Positions 24,991 through 36,202 of a stretch of DNA of 64,000 nucleotides are shown piece after piece. The DNA lies in NCBI GenBank assembly GCA_003991915.1, contig RQTK01000140.1, forward strand, positions 648,109-712,108, written 5' to 3'. The notes beneath the pieces are model-generated. The model ran no database searches. It was not told the origin of the DNA and was given only the letters and a program-made list of their open reading frames with translations. This DNA is from Elysia chlorotica (Eukaryota; Mollusca; Gastropoda; Plakobranchidae). Each line of letters starts with the position of its first letter. Within the stretch, counting starts at the first letter, position 1. The translations under genes and the position numbers were made by a program.

Positions 24991-27278
24991 TGCATGCCCT
25001 GACTGTTAATTGCTGAATTTAATTGATAAGAAAGTAATTATAAATATTCTAGCATTCTGAAGAAAAAAAAAAGAGAAAAAAGCTTAAATTGGTTTCTGAA
25101 ATTTCATGTTGAGCTCTTCCAACCTAGTATTTATAGTCTAAAGCCTGCATGTCTTGGAATAATACATTAGGGCCCAATCTAGAAAGATCTGGACTAAGAC
25201 TGCTCTTTGACATTACAAGTCTATGTTCAAAATCTAAATTTTAGGCCTATTTGGGATTTGCATTTGTTACTTTTGTAGACCTACGTAAAGAATCAGGATA
25301 CACACAGATGCTAGATCTAACATTGATGTTATTCGTAGTTGGACCTTAAGTTTAAATCTATATCTAGATTAGATTAAGCCGTAGACCATACATATTTATT
25401 TCTGTCTGGAAGATGAAAACAAAAGTCTTGTACATGTAGGGCCTACTAGGTTCTAACATCAATTTTCAACATTCTGGAGTGTTGAGAACAAGATGCCAAC
25501 TTGATCTAGATCTACATTACTTTTCGTTTTCCTTTCGCTTTCGATATTCGACCGTAAAGTTCATGATAATTAAACCTAGCAGCTGAAAGTGAAACACTGC
25601 GTAAGTATTACTGATCTAGAATCTCTCATTCTTAATCTAAAATTTAAACTGAGATCTAGGATCTATCTATGGTTTAAATTGTTAAATTTCCGGTAAATGC
25701 CTTTTTTGTCAATCTTCAGATGACTGACGGCTAACATCACAATCGGTGGCAGACTCTAGGATTAGTTCAGATTTATACCCCTTATATAAATTATTAAATA
25801 TAAATAGAATCTATATTATAATTCATGTAGTAGCCTTTAAAATGAAAGACTGCTCAAACTTGAAGGTAGATTATATATTAGTTCTAGTGCTGGTATACAA
25901 ACCTGTAACAAATAGGAGCATGACAAACCAAGAAACCACTCAGAAAGTCGCAATCTAGCATTCAAAACCATACGAGAGCTGAAAAAATTTGGAAGCATCA
26001 ATTCGCATCGTAAAATACAATGAGCTGTAGCTATTTTTTCATTGGCACTCTTAAATGTGATGCAGTTTAGCCTTTCTTTAATTCGAATTGTAAAATATGC
26101 AATATTTTTTAAAATTTGCATTATATAAAAATCGCTGAATCCTGGTTCATTTTAAAACACATAATCCACAGTGTCGCATTAGCAATACTTTAGTTAGCCT
26201 AGCTGGCGCCAACTGATTGATGTCAATGGGGGTCAACCTTCGATCAGTGCAGGTAGCATGTGTGAGTGTGAACGTGCGTGCAGTATCGCCGATACATTGG
26301 GTTTAGTTTCATTTCTCAAGAAATCATTAAATGAAAAAAGAACATTAATGTTAAAGTGAAATTAAATTAAAAAAGGATGGTTGATTCAATTCGCATTATA
26401 GAAATCTCTGAAACCTGGTTTATTTTATATCACATTTATAGTGCATGGCGTTGCATCAGCAATACTTTTGTTAGCCCAGACCTGTCTCGACTGACAGAGG
26501 TCAATGGGGTTCAACCTTCGATCAGCACAGGTAGCATGTGTGAGTGTGAGTGAGCATGCAGTATCGCCGATACATTGGGTTTATTTTCATCTCTCAAGAA
26601 ACCATTAAATCAAAAAAGAACATTAATGTTAAAGTAAAAGCAAATTAAAAACGGTGTTTGATGGTTTACAAAAAGAACAAAAACAATAGTTCAAGTAATT
26701 TTTTTTTTATCGGGTCATAAAGCAAAGGGTTTATTTTTATATCATTAAATCAGTGTCTCCTCATAAGTGTATTCAATATAAAAGAACTTTTTCCACGTTT
26801 AAAAAAAAAAATTTGAACACTGTTCCCAACTTGTTAGACCTAAATTATCCTTTCAAGTAACAAAGCATTGGCAGCTCAATCAGTAAATTTCAGTCTTTTT
26901 TCTAGTTACCTTTATTTAGGCAGTAAAACTTGATAAATACCAGGTTTTCAACAAACATAATTCGTATAAATAATCAGAGACTTCCACGTAAATAATTTGT
27001 TGGACTTCAAAACTATACAGTAAGACAGTTAACACACCTTATGGTTTTCAAGCAATAGCACAGTACAGTTCAATCCTAATACTCTATCAATTGTCTGTGA
27101 TTATAATCATTTCAAAAATAATAAAGTGAGCAACATGTATTGATACTTAATGTTGTTGAATAAAACATTTATGAATTTCTAATTTTCTTTGATTACCTAG
27201 TTGGCTTTAAATTGCAAGTTTAAGATTTTATAGCCCTGTGTTCACAGATCCTAATCTGTCTGCATTCTTTCCTCTCAG
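24991..27278. other. Intergenic region between divergent GTPBP6 and ACP1
   Basis: Should contain the promoters of both genes. 25.1-25.7 kb is rich in TCTAGATC words. A ~270-bp tandem duplication lies at 26117-26660. No TATA or initiator could be assigned with confidence, and no coding exon was seen. Confidence 0.5.
26117..26660. repeat. ~270-bp tandem duplication, two units
   Basis: Units start near 26117 and 26388. Shared blocks include CAACCTTCGATCAG, GGTAGCATGTGTGAGTGTGA, GCAGTATCGCCGATACATTG and AAAAAAGAACATTAATGTTA. Divergence is moderate. Confidence 0.85.
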
Positions 27279-27330
27279 TATCAATTCCAGCATTGACTAA
27301 GAATATCAGCTATTTGTACAAGTTGAAGAA

Positions 27331-28210
27331 ATGGCAGCTGAAAAACATTCAGTCTTATTTGTATGCCTTGGTGAGTAGACAAGCATAACATTTTGTTTAT
27401 GCCTTTATTTGATTTGTCATATTATTCTCTATACACCTCAGTTTATATTTAATTATTTACCAAAAAAATGTTATTATGTAATATGCCTGGTAATTTTGAA
27501 AATTGTTTTTCTGAGAGAAAATGACTTTGAATTAAAAAAGACATGGTTTTGTTGAGACTTGAAACCTTGTTTCTGTTTTAAGTAGATTGACAAGGAGTAA
27601 GCAAAAACAACCTTTGATAGGATTCCATCTATGAATTTATATCTTCTTTCATAGATGATTTTTAAGATATTTGATAGCAATGTATATAGTACTTGATTCT
27701 CTATCATAAAAAATTAAAACAATTTTTACTTCTTTATTCTGGATGCAGTTTTATACAAGTTTATCCTTTCATGTTTAAAAGTGAATAAAAATATCACCCT
27801 CAAAATGATCTTTCATTCAGGAAACATTTGTCGCTCAACAATGGCAGAGGGCATATTCCAGCACTTGATTAAAGAAAAGGGACTTTCTACTGCTGTAAGT
27901 GCAGTTTGCAAGTTTACCACAATGACTTGGTGGAGTTTGTAAATGAGTAAAAAAACAACAAAACAATACTCCACTACTTACACATAGGAGAAGATTAGAA
28001 AATTAATTAGGATTTTTTAGTGAACGGTTTTCTTGAGAAAAACTTAATGAGAGAACATGAAAAAGCTGTTATTAGTTCATTGGTTTTCCTGTTTGTTTGT
28101 TTTTGTTTCTCTCAGGCTTTTCTTTGTGTATGGTTACTCAGGATCTAAGATCACCTACACCTAACTGTTAAAACTGTAATCCCCCCATTCCCACTCTTAC
28201 CCCTCTCTCA

Positions 28211-28277
<67 letters not shown>

Positions 28278-28297
28278 TCTTCTCTCTCTCTCCCCCC

Positions 28298-28360
<63 letters not shown>

Positions 28361-31300
28361 ATCTCCAATGTAGCTGTTTCTGTGCTGATGTGCCGTAAAA
28401 AGTCTCTCCGTCTCCAAGTCTCCGTATTTCCACCATCAGTGGGCGTACCAATCCTATTGCGTATCTTTGCATGCCTGTTGCACACCCCTTCCCCGACTGT
28501 ATAATTACATTTACACTGTGCATTCACATCCTTTGTCTTGACCAAGCCTAGGGTCTAGACCCTTGAGTTGGAGGCTGGCTCTAAACATTGCTGTACGGAT
28601 TGATTGACCGTTATTTTGGAGAACCAAGCTCGCTCCCCCACTCCCGCTGTTTCCAAGTTCACCATTTCTCCGTCCCGCTAAACCCAGGCACAAGTAATAG
28701 GTTTTATAGAATAGAAAAAACAGGGATTCTTGAAATGCCCCGCTGTAGCGATGGTCCCGCTGCAACGGGTGCTGTTGTAGGTATGCACCACTGTAACTGT
28801 AGGTAATTGAGTTCGAAGACACAATTATTTAGATTTTTCTTTATCAGTGTAATTTTAATTTCACAGCAGTTTTAATTTAGCGTCTTAGTGTTTCCCTCCT
28901 GAGTTTTTTTTAATTCTGTTTCAGTGGACAATAGACAGTGCAGGCACTGGCAGCTGGCACATAGGCAGTCCTCCTGACAGCAGAACCATGCAAGTGTTGA
29001 AGAAAAATGGAATCGGAGATTATCATCACAGGGGCAGATTGGTAAGTCAACTCAAGCCCCTTAACTAAGACCAATAACTAATTTTACCAATTTTGTACCC
29101 TACTAGTTGGTTCGGTGTCAGTATAGTTAGACAGGGCTAAACAGGAGTCATGGTATCCTCAAACTGGATCTGTGGTAATTGATGTAAAATTATCAGATAT
29201 TTTTCATGGGACCCATACACAATATAGCCAATATAGTGCCGATGTTGGACGCTAAGCAACACATTAGCAAACAAACAAAGACATTAGAAAAAAGTTTTTT
29301 TCTTAAGCTGCATCTCAGTTAATTTTCTAGGAGATGTTAAAACCAGTTTGAAACATCATGCAGTTTATCCCTTTTTGTTGAAAAAAACTTATTTAGCTTT
29401 ACTTTCTGTCCCCAGATCACCAAGGAAGACTTCAACAAGTTTGAATATATATTCGGCATGGATCACGAAAACATGGGGTAAGGATTTTAAGTCAAGTCTA
29501 TAAATTATCTCCATTTTATTGATCCTGTTACATATATATAATGTCCTGCTTTGTACATTATAAATTTGTATCACCACCTCCCTTCTGCGCTGTTATCTGA
29601 TCCCTGCTAAACTTCTTATTTCTCCTTTCAAACTTAGAAAACTTACTAAGTAAGTCAGAAAAAACCCCATTCATAAACACTAATTGTACCTTTGGTAGGT
29701 TTTTACGATTTAGAAAATAAGGGCCTTAAACCCTTTATCAAATTCAACAAGCTTTTTATGCTTTCACATAATCACACCATTGCTCAAACAGTGCAAACTT
29801 TGCAGCCAAACTCCGATTTTACACTCGCTGCAGTGGTCAGCCTCGCACTCTGGGTAATACTTCTTGTTTGACCGTTCACGCAAGAGAGTTAAGCTGCAAC
29901 TCTAAGGGAAAGCATAAAATATAAAAATACAGTGAAATTCACTTAAAATTATCCTATTGTAGAAAGCCTAAAGTTGATTTTATCCCAATCTTTATAACTA
30001 TGTAACAGTTACTGTGAACTGAAAAGAAAAGGAATATGTGATGTTGAAATAGTGCCTATAATACAGCCATACTTTTTCTTAAACAGGGTTTATCCAGTGT
30101 ATTTTGCTTTGTAATGAATTCCTTGTGGATTGCCTCCCTTGTCAGGGACATCACTGAGATGAAGCCTAAGAACAGCACAGCCAAATGTTTGCTGCTCGGA
30201 GAATTCGATCCTCAGAAGGAGCTCACGGTGCAGGATCCATACTTCACTCATGTGAGGAGGTTTTTATATATACTGCTTCCAAACTTCAATGATTTATAGG
30301 CGGGTAAAGTGGCTCAAGTGGATTTGTTTACATAGTTAATTTCAACTTGGTTCGAAATCTGTTATCGGTGAAAAATATGTTTATCCAATTTTGTCTCCTA
30401 TCGGTTGGGTGGGTGTCAGTATAATGTGACTGGCTTAGACAGGAGTCCTAGCACATAAAATTGTCAGACTTTCGTCTTGGGTCCATTATAGCCTATATGG
30501 TATTGAGTTTGAGTTGTTTTAACATCCAATATCAGCACTATATAGGCTATATTGTGGACGGACCCCAAAACTGATGATACTTGGCGGGGAAACCTGTACT
30601 TCTGTCTCAGCTGGTCACATGATTATACTAACACCGACCCAACCAGTTACAGGTAAAGTAATCGGACAAAACAAATTTTGTCGATCATTGGGTTCGAACT
30701 GCTGACCTCCCGATTTGGACACCAAACCTCTACCAATTAAGCCAGTTCACACATGTTGTGAGGGTTCATACGCTCTTGTGCTAGCACCTTTTTGTATTTA
30801 TGTGCACACCTTCCATTTCAAAATAATGAATATCAAACCTTCAAGTTTTCAAATTTTTACTGTAACAGTATAAGTGCATGTAATACAATGCGTCAGTTGC
30901 TGCTACTATAATGAGCCCACTACGTCTCTGCCATTGCTCCATGTAAACTTGTCAGACATGGCCTGCCACAATTTGTTTACCCTACTGTCTAATGGTACTA
31001 ATACTGCCACAATTTGTTTACCCTACTGTCTAATGGTACCAATACTGCCACAATTTGTTTACCTTACTGTCTACCAGTACTAATACTGCCACAAGTTATT
31101 TACCCTACTGTCTACCAGTACTTTTTTTCCTGGGACTGCTTTTTATAATTTTTATAACAGTGAAATCCGCAGAAGATAAACTTCTTATGGACCATTTAAA
31201 AGTTTATTTTATAGTGTGTCTAAAAAAAAGGGACTTTGTGCCTCTGAAATTGTATTATAAAACCATAGTTTATCTTGAACTAGTACATGGAAAAAACATG

Positions 31301-31888
31301 ATTTATCTGAAGGGAATTCCACTGTATAGTATTGTAAAAACGGTATATCTTCATGTATGTGGAAACTCAATTTTTTTTACATAGTCAATGTTTATGACGG
31401 AACCTGTGTTGGCTGTTTAGAAAAGGAAGCACATGTTTTTTTTTTAATGTTTTTTTTAAAATCATTGTTTATGACCCGTGCTGCTACTCATTCAGCGCCA
31501 CTAGGTTTTCCAGGTTTGTGCCAAGTGGAACGAACAATAAGTTTCTATGTATACGACAATATATCGTCAATTAACCCAACTATGGAAACCTAATTTGACA
31601 GTGTACAGTTGATTGGCACTGAATGAGTTAATATTGTCCACTCATACTGCTTCTGTTTTCTTGTTTGACTGACTATTCTGTTAGTGCTAGTGCTGCAACC
31701 ACAGACACCTGATGATTGTGACAAAATAGGGACCACTCACAAGCTTCAACAGTGAAATATTTCAAATTTCAAATCATTTTATCTCTTTTTATTTTATTTT
31801 TTTTCAGGGCACAAACAAGAACGCCTTTAATGAGGTTTACGACCAATGTCACCGTTGCTGTGTTGCATTTTTAGATTCTTTAAAATAA
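27331..31888 (+). CDS. ACP1: Low-molecular-weight protein tyrosine phosphatase
   Basis: Six coding exons with continuous phase: 27331-27370, 27821-27894, 28925-29041, 29416-29477, 30146-30251 and 31808-31888 (stop TAA). They total 480 nt and 159 aa, close to the usual ~158. The P-loop CLGNICRS (residues 12-19) has the CX5R(S/T) signature with nucleophile Cys12 and Arg18. The general acid lies in DPYF (Asp128). Other family words are GSPPD, ITKEDF, DPQKEL and the QCHRCC tail. The enzyme hydrolyses phosphotyrosine in the cytosol. The second Tyr of the usual DPYY is Phe here, so one of the two phospho-regulated tyrosines known in vertebrates is missing. The acceptor TTTCCTCTCAG at 27268-27278 implies an upstream 5' UTR exon. 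AATAAA signals occur at 31884 and 31910. Confidence 0.96.
28196..28357. repeat. Compound (CT)n-(CTGT)n microsatellite
   Basis: A broken CT run followed by about 14 GTCT units, in ACP1 intron 2. The same compound form recurs at 36064-36200. Confidence 0.9.
29080..29265 (+). mobile_element. Partial SINE (family A)
   Basis: Body only: CTAGTTGGTTCGGTGTCAGT, ACAGGAGTCATGGTATCC, ACAATATAGCCAATATAGTG and the tail GATGTTGGACGCTAAG. It is in ACP1 intron 3. Confidence 0.75.
29930..30099. mobile_element. MITE-like element (GGAATCCGC family)
   Basis: Starts CAGTGAAATTCACTTAAAAT after a TA and ends TTTATCCAGTG followed by TA. Its interior matches the 7874 copy. ACP1 intron 4. Confidence 0.65.
30299..30507 (+). 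mobile_element. SINE (family A), left arm of an inverted pair
   Basis: Head GTGGCTCAAGTGGAT, B-box-like GGTTCGAAATC, then the usual body words ending at GCCTATATGGTATTGAG. Confidence 0.75.
30508..30756 (-). mobile_element. SINE (family A), right arm of an inverted pair
   Basis: Reverse-oriented near-full copy. On the minus strand it has AATTGGTAGAGGTTTGG, CAGTTCGAACCC and the standard body. It lies tail-to-tail with the preceding copy in ACP1 intron 5. Confidence 0.8.
30962..31126. repeat. 41-bp tandem repeat, four units
   Basis: Unit CTGCCACAATTTGTTTACCC followed by TACTGTCTAATGGTACTAATA, with later units diverging. Confidence 0.85.
31158..31324. mobile_element. MITE-like element (GGAATCCGC family)
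   Basis: Left CAGTGAAATCCGCAGAAGAT; right TTTATCTGAAGGGAATTCCACTG, an imperfect inverted match. 167 bp, no coding capacity, in ACP1 intron 5. Confidence 0.7.
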
Positions 31889-32268
31889 AAATGAAAATAG
31901 ATGTGCAGAAATAAATCCAATCCATTTGTATGTGCCAAATTGTGTTTTTTTCTTCTTTTTTTTTCTTCGTCTTCTTGTGTTACATTTGCCACATTCTTCT
32001 CACATTCCTATGTCAACTTGTTCTTCATAATTGGAAGGTCAAACAAAAGATGATGTAAATGTCTCTAGCTTGTCCGTACAAAAGTAAAAAAAAATGTTAT
32101 CTTTGGTAAGTTTCGTGTCCATAGGTTTCCTGTAAAATACAAGCAGTTGCGATTCAAGTGCCGGTTCAGGAAGATATCTGGCACCGGCCCCAACAGCAAC
32201 TCTATGCCGATAGTCTGACAGGACCCACTGGGTGTCTCAACAAGAAGGGCTATAGTAACTCTTTTACG
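31889..32268. other. Gap between convergent ACP1 and the unrecognised gene
   Basis: 380 bp between two stop codons on opposite strands; probably the two 3' UTRs, perhaps overlapping. Confidence 0.5.
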
Positions 32269-35200
32269 CTACTTCATGACGAAGAGACACTGAGCCAGGA
32301 ACTGCAGTCCCATGAACACCACAAGTTTGAGGTAGTCCTTAATCGTTGGTATCCAATCTTGACGGTCTCCTTTTTTGACATCTTTGACAGGTTCGCGCCA
32401 GAATTTAGCATCACCCACTTTATCCACTTCTGCTTGAAGCATTTCAATATCTTCCCCCAGTTCGACTATGCGAGCTGCCATTTCGTTGGATGATTCCAAG
32501 ATCTTGCATGCAAGCTGCATGGTCGTTTTTTGTTTGAGACCATGCCTGTTCTCCGCTTGCTCTCTACTTGTCTTCACTTCTGCAGTCTTTTGAAGCTGAT
32601 GGAGGTTGTTGCCTAAGTTATGCCTGCTTTGGACCATCTCACAGCTGTCATTGCATGGCAATAAATGGTCATGCTGACTCCGCTGTTTGGTTTGCCTTTC
32701 TAGCGTGGTGCTTGATGTAGAGCTTTGGTATTGGTCCATCACCTTTCTCGACGCCCTGCCAGTTCGATGCGTGTGTCTTTGACTTCTGGCCCTGGTCTTC
32801 CTTGCTTTGGCCTCAAGGGAAGCTCGCTGCTTGTCTTGGTGCTCACTGGGGCTGCGTCTACCCTCGCCCTGACTGGCGGAGTTGGCGCGTGCGGCAAAGC
32901 TGCAGCGCTCGCCCGCCCCAGGCACGCAGAGGTCAGCGTGATCCAGGTCTTGCCCCGGCTCGCCTCTGTCCCAGCCACACAGGTCGTTGGTCATGTCCGG
33001 GAAGGTCACCAAACTCTTGTTGACCCGCGAGGCCCCCGAGTTCTTACCCTTGCCTCCGCCAGTCACCAAACCTCCGGTGAGGTTTTGTTTTCCAATGTCT
33101 CTTTCTTTCTTTCTCTTTTGAGACAAACCCCTAATAAAGCGGGATGCGATTTCTTGCTGTTTTTGTTTTGATTTATTTGCTTGCACTCTGTTTGGAGGTT
33201 GTGTGTGGGTTTGGTCTGCAATTTTGCGGTTAGGGGAGGTGTTTTCGATTTTTGTAATGGTACTTTTGGTAGTGTCTTTCTCATTTTGTTTCAAAGGGGA
33301 TTGACATTTATCGCCTTGATAAGTCAGCGATTTTTTCCCTTTTTGATCACAAGCGCCACTTGGGGTTTCTGTATTAGTTTGGGTTCTTGGGCTATGTTTT
33401 ACTTGACTAGTCGCCGTTGCTGTGTTGTTCTTTATGTTTTGAACCATGATAGAAGACAAAGATTGGCCTCTATCACTCGATTTTGTTGATTTTTTGCCAG
33501 CACCGTTTTTCGCTGACCACTTTTCAGGTATGTCTTTCTTTTTAAATTTCCTACCCCTACATTCCAAAGGCGTATCTAAAAATGAGTCATATTTTGGGCT
33601 TGTTCTTATCAATTTACCTTTCTTAGGCCTCTCTGCCGGAGAGTTAGAAACTTTAGTCTTCCTGTTCTTGGGTGGTGATTTCTCAGAACACATTAGCGGT
33701 GCACTAACTGTCACCGGAGAATGCTGTGGACCGAACATGGGAGAAATCAAAGGTGATGATCGTCGAGTCGGTCTATAGTTATAGGCCGGACTCTTGGAGC
33801 GGACTCGAAGGGTGGACACATCTTTAGGGAACTTGAGACTGGAGCTTGACTTCTCTTTGGCTGAAGGGAGTTTGAGTTCTTCAACGTGACTGCCTGTGTT
33901 GTGAAGAGCGTTCTCCTTATGTACAGGTTGTTCTCCACTGTCGCGCTTGTCTTCCTTACTGAGAGCATGTGGAGTCGCATAGCTTTTTCTGTGCCGAGCT
34001 CTCGACGTCTCTCCCTCTTGCTTAGAGTGTTTAGACAACAGATCCTGCAGCTTGGGCGTCTGCCGATCCTCGCGATGCCTGGGCGCGAAGCGCACCCTCT
34101 GGGCCACGCGTGTCCTTGACCGTGACGCGGCTAGCCCATGCCTGGCTTGCTCCGATGACGGAGAGACGGGCCTGTCGTCCGGAATCCCGGCTGAATTCGC
34201 GCGTCTCATTGCTCGGCTTGATCTCAAAAGAACTGGGAGCTGGGGTATGAGTTCAGCGCTCGAGGTTCTCTTAGCGCGGGGTGTTTCTGTCTCAGTACGG
34301 GTAACTGTCGTTTCTCTTTGTTGTCGGCGGCTGGGTTTTCTCGGAGATTGGTCGTCAATTGGCACCACGGTCCCTGATATTACACCGTTTGTCGATACTG
34401 GGCTTGAACGGAGTTGAGACTGTTCAGGTCTTTTGAGCTTTGAACGAAGCCACTTATTCTCAGCTTTAGTCTTCGGAGATGACACTGCATGTCGCCGTGG
34501 ACTCCTGTAGTGTGGGGCATCAATTCTTGGCTGCGCCTCGATCTCCTTCTGTCTGCTTGCTTCCTGTAGAAAGTTATGGGAGCCCAGGTTTCTCTCATCA
34601 GCCGTCTTTGGTTGGTTGGGACAATCACTCCTGCAAGAATCCCCATGAGGAGCATCCTCTGTCGCTTGTCCGACTAACTGTTTCCGCTCTGTGAAAGTTT
34701 TTCTGAGCCTCTGCAGACCAACTTCCCGTTTCCTTATGCTGCTTCCTGCTGCACGATCGTCATCCTCCGGGCTTTTCTTCAAGTTCTTTTTATTGTCCGC
34801 AAGTATTAGAAAGTTGTTCTTACCGCCAATAACATCGCCGTCTAAATCATCGTTGTCCACGATAAGGTAATGGAGGTTGTTGAAAAAATCTAGGTCTATG
34901 TCCTGAGAGTTGTTGACCCGACTCGGATTTTCCTTAGACCTAGTTGTGGCCGCGCCATCGTGTAACCACCAGACATCTAACCCGCTAGGGTCGGGTCCAG
35001 CTTGGCGACTTGTTCTGAAGCTTTGGCCTCTGCCGTGATAACTTTTCCCGCGAAGGATGGAAGGTGGCCGTCTTGTTTTGCTGCCTGACTTGGTGGCGCT
35101 AGTGGCACGGCTGAAGGGAGGCCTCGGTGTAGTCGCCTGCTCAGCCTTGTCCAGATCTGCAGAGCCGTTGTTCACCGCTGGTCTCCTTTTCTCCTCACAA

Positions 35201-36066
35201 GCCTTGTTTATGTTGACGACCCCATGAGCCACGACATTTCGGTCTTTCCATCCATTTCCGTCAGGTTGTGAGAGTTCCTCCACACCGTTAACGTTCAGCT
35301 TGTCCCCGTTGTCTTGCCTAGTCTTCAAGGTTTCCTGCGCGACAGTTTTCTTGGCGTGATCTGTGGGGACAGAGTGGGCGTCGTCTCCGCGTGTGGTTCC
35401 TTCACGTGAATAAATGGTGGGAGTTCGTTGTTTGTGTTTGGCTCTCTGAAAAAAAAACAACGATAACAAGCAATAGTTAAGGCTCAAGACTCCCCTGCCC
35501 CATTTGTATTGTTTTTCTGTGGCAGTACATGAGGTTGTCAGACTTAAGTTGAGAGAGTCTGAATTCAGACAAGTCTACCCCGTGGTACCCCCCATTAAAA
35601 AAAAAGAAGAAAATCCGCTTTTTTCATAGCTGAGAATCCTTAACATCCTCAGATCAGAGCACACTCACCCGAGACGTTATCAACTCGAGAAATCTCTCCA
35701 GATAAAGACATTCCTTTTGGTGTTCACCCTAGCCTCGAGCAACAGAGAGTAAGGCGACTGAGAATCGAACCAAGCAGCCCCTGCTCCTCAGCCCGGTACA
35801 CTACTGGCTGAGTTTTATGCCCACCCCCCTCAATCACCCCTGCTCGCCTGTCTGAGTACTAGGTAACTAACGACTGAGCTATCTGCCCCCTACATCTAAG
35901 AACCCCCACCAGAGACGGGCACTCGTTACGTTGTTGATCCAAGATCTCCAGCAGCTCGGAGCGGAAACCTGACTTTGGGGCTACATGAGAATCGAACCTT
36001 AACACCCGTGCCCCTCAGCCCAGAGCACAACATGCACCACCTGAGCTACTTAAATCTCAGCCCCTC

Positions 36067-36105
<39 letters not shown>

Positions 36106-36106
36106 T

Positions 36107-36202
<96 letters not shown>

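Noticed and set aside
32725-34694. Several plus-strand frames of 70-150 aa
   Set aside because: Shadows of the GC-richer large minus-strand coding exon.
35446-35487. Start codon of the large minus-strand exon at 35487
   Set aside because: The first residues translate a T-rich splice acceptor tract; the exon more likely begins at 35445.
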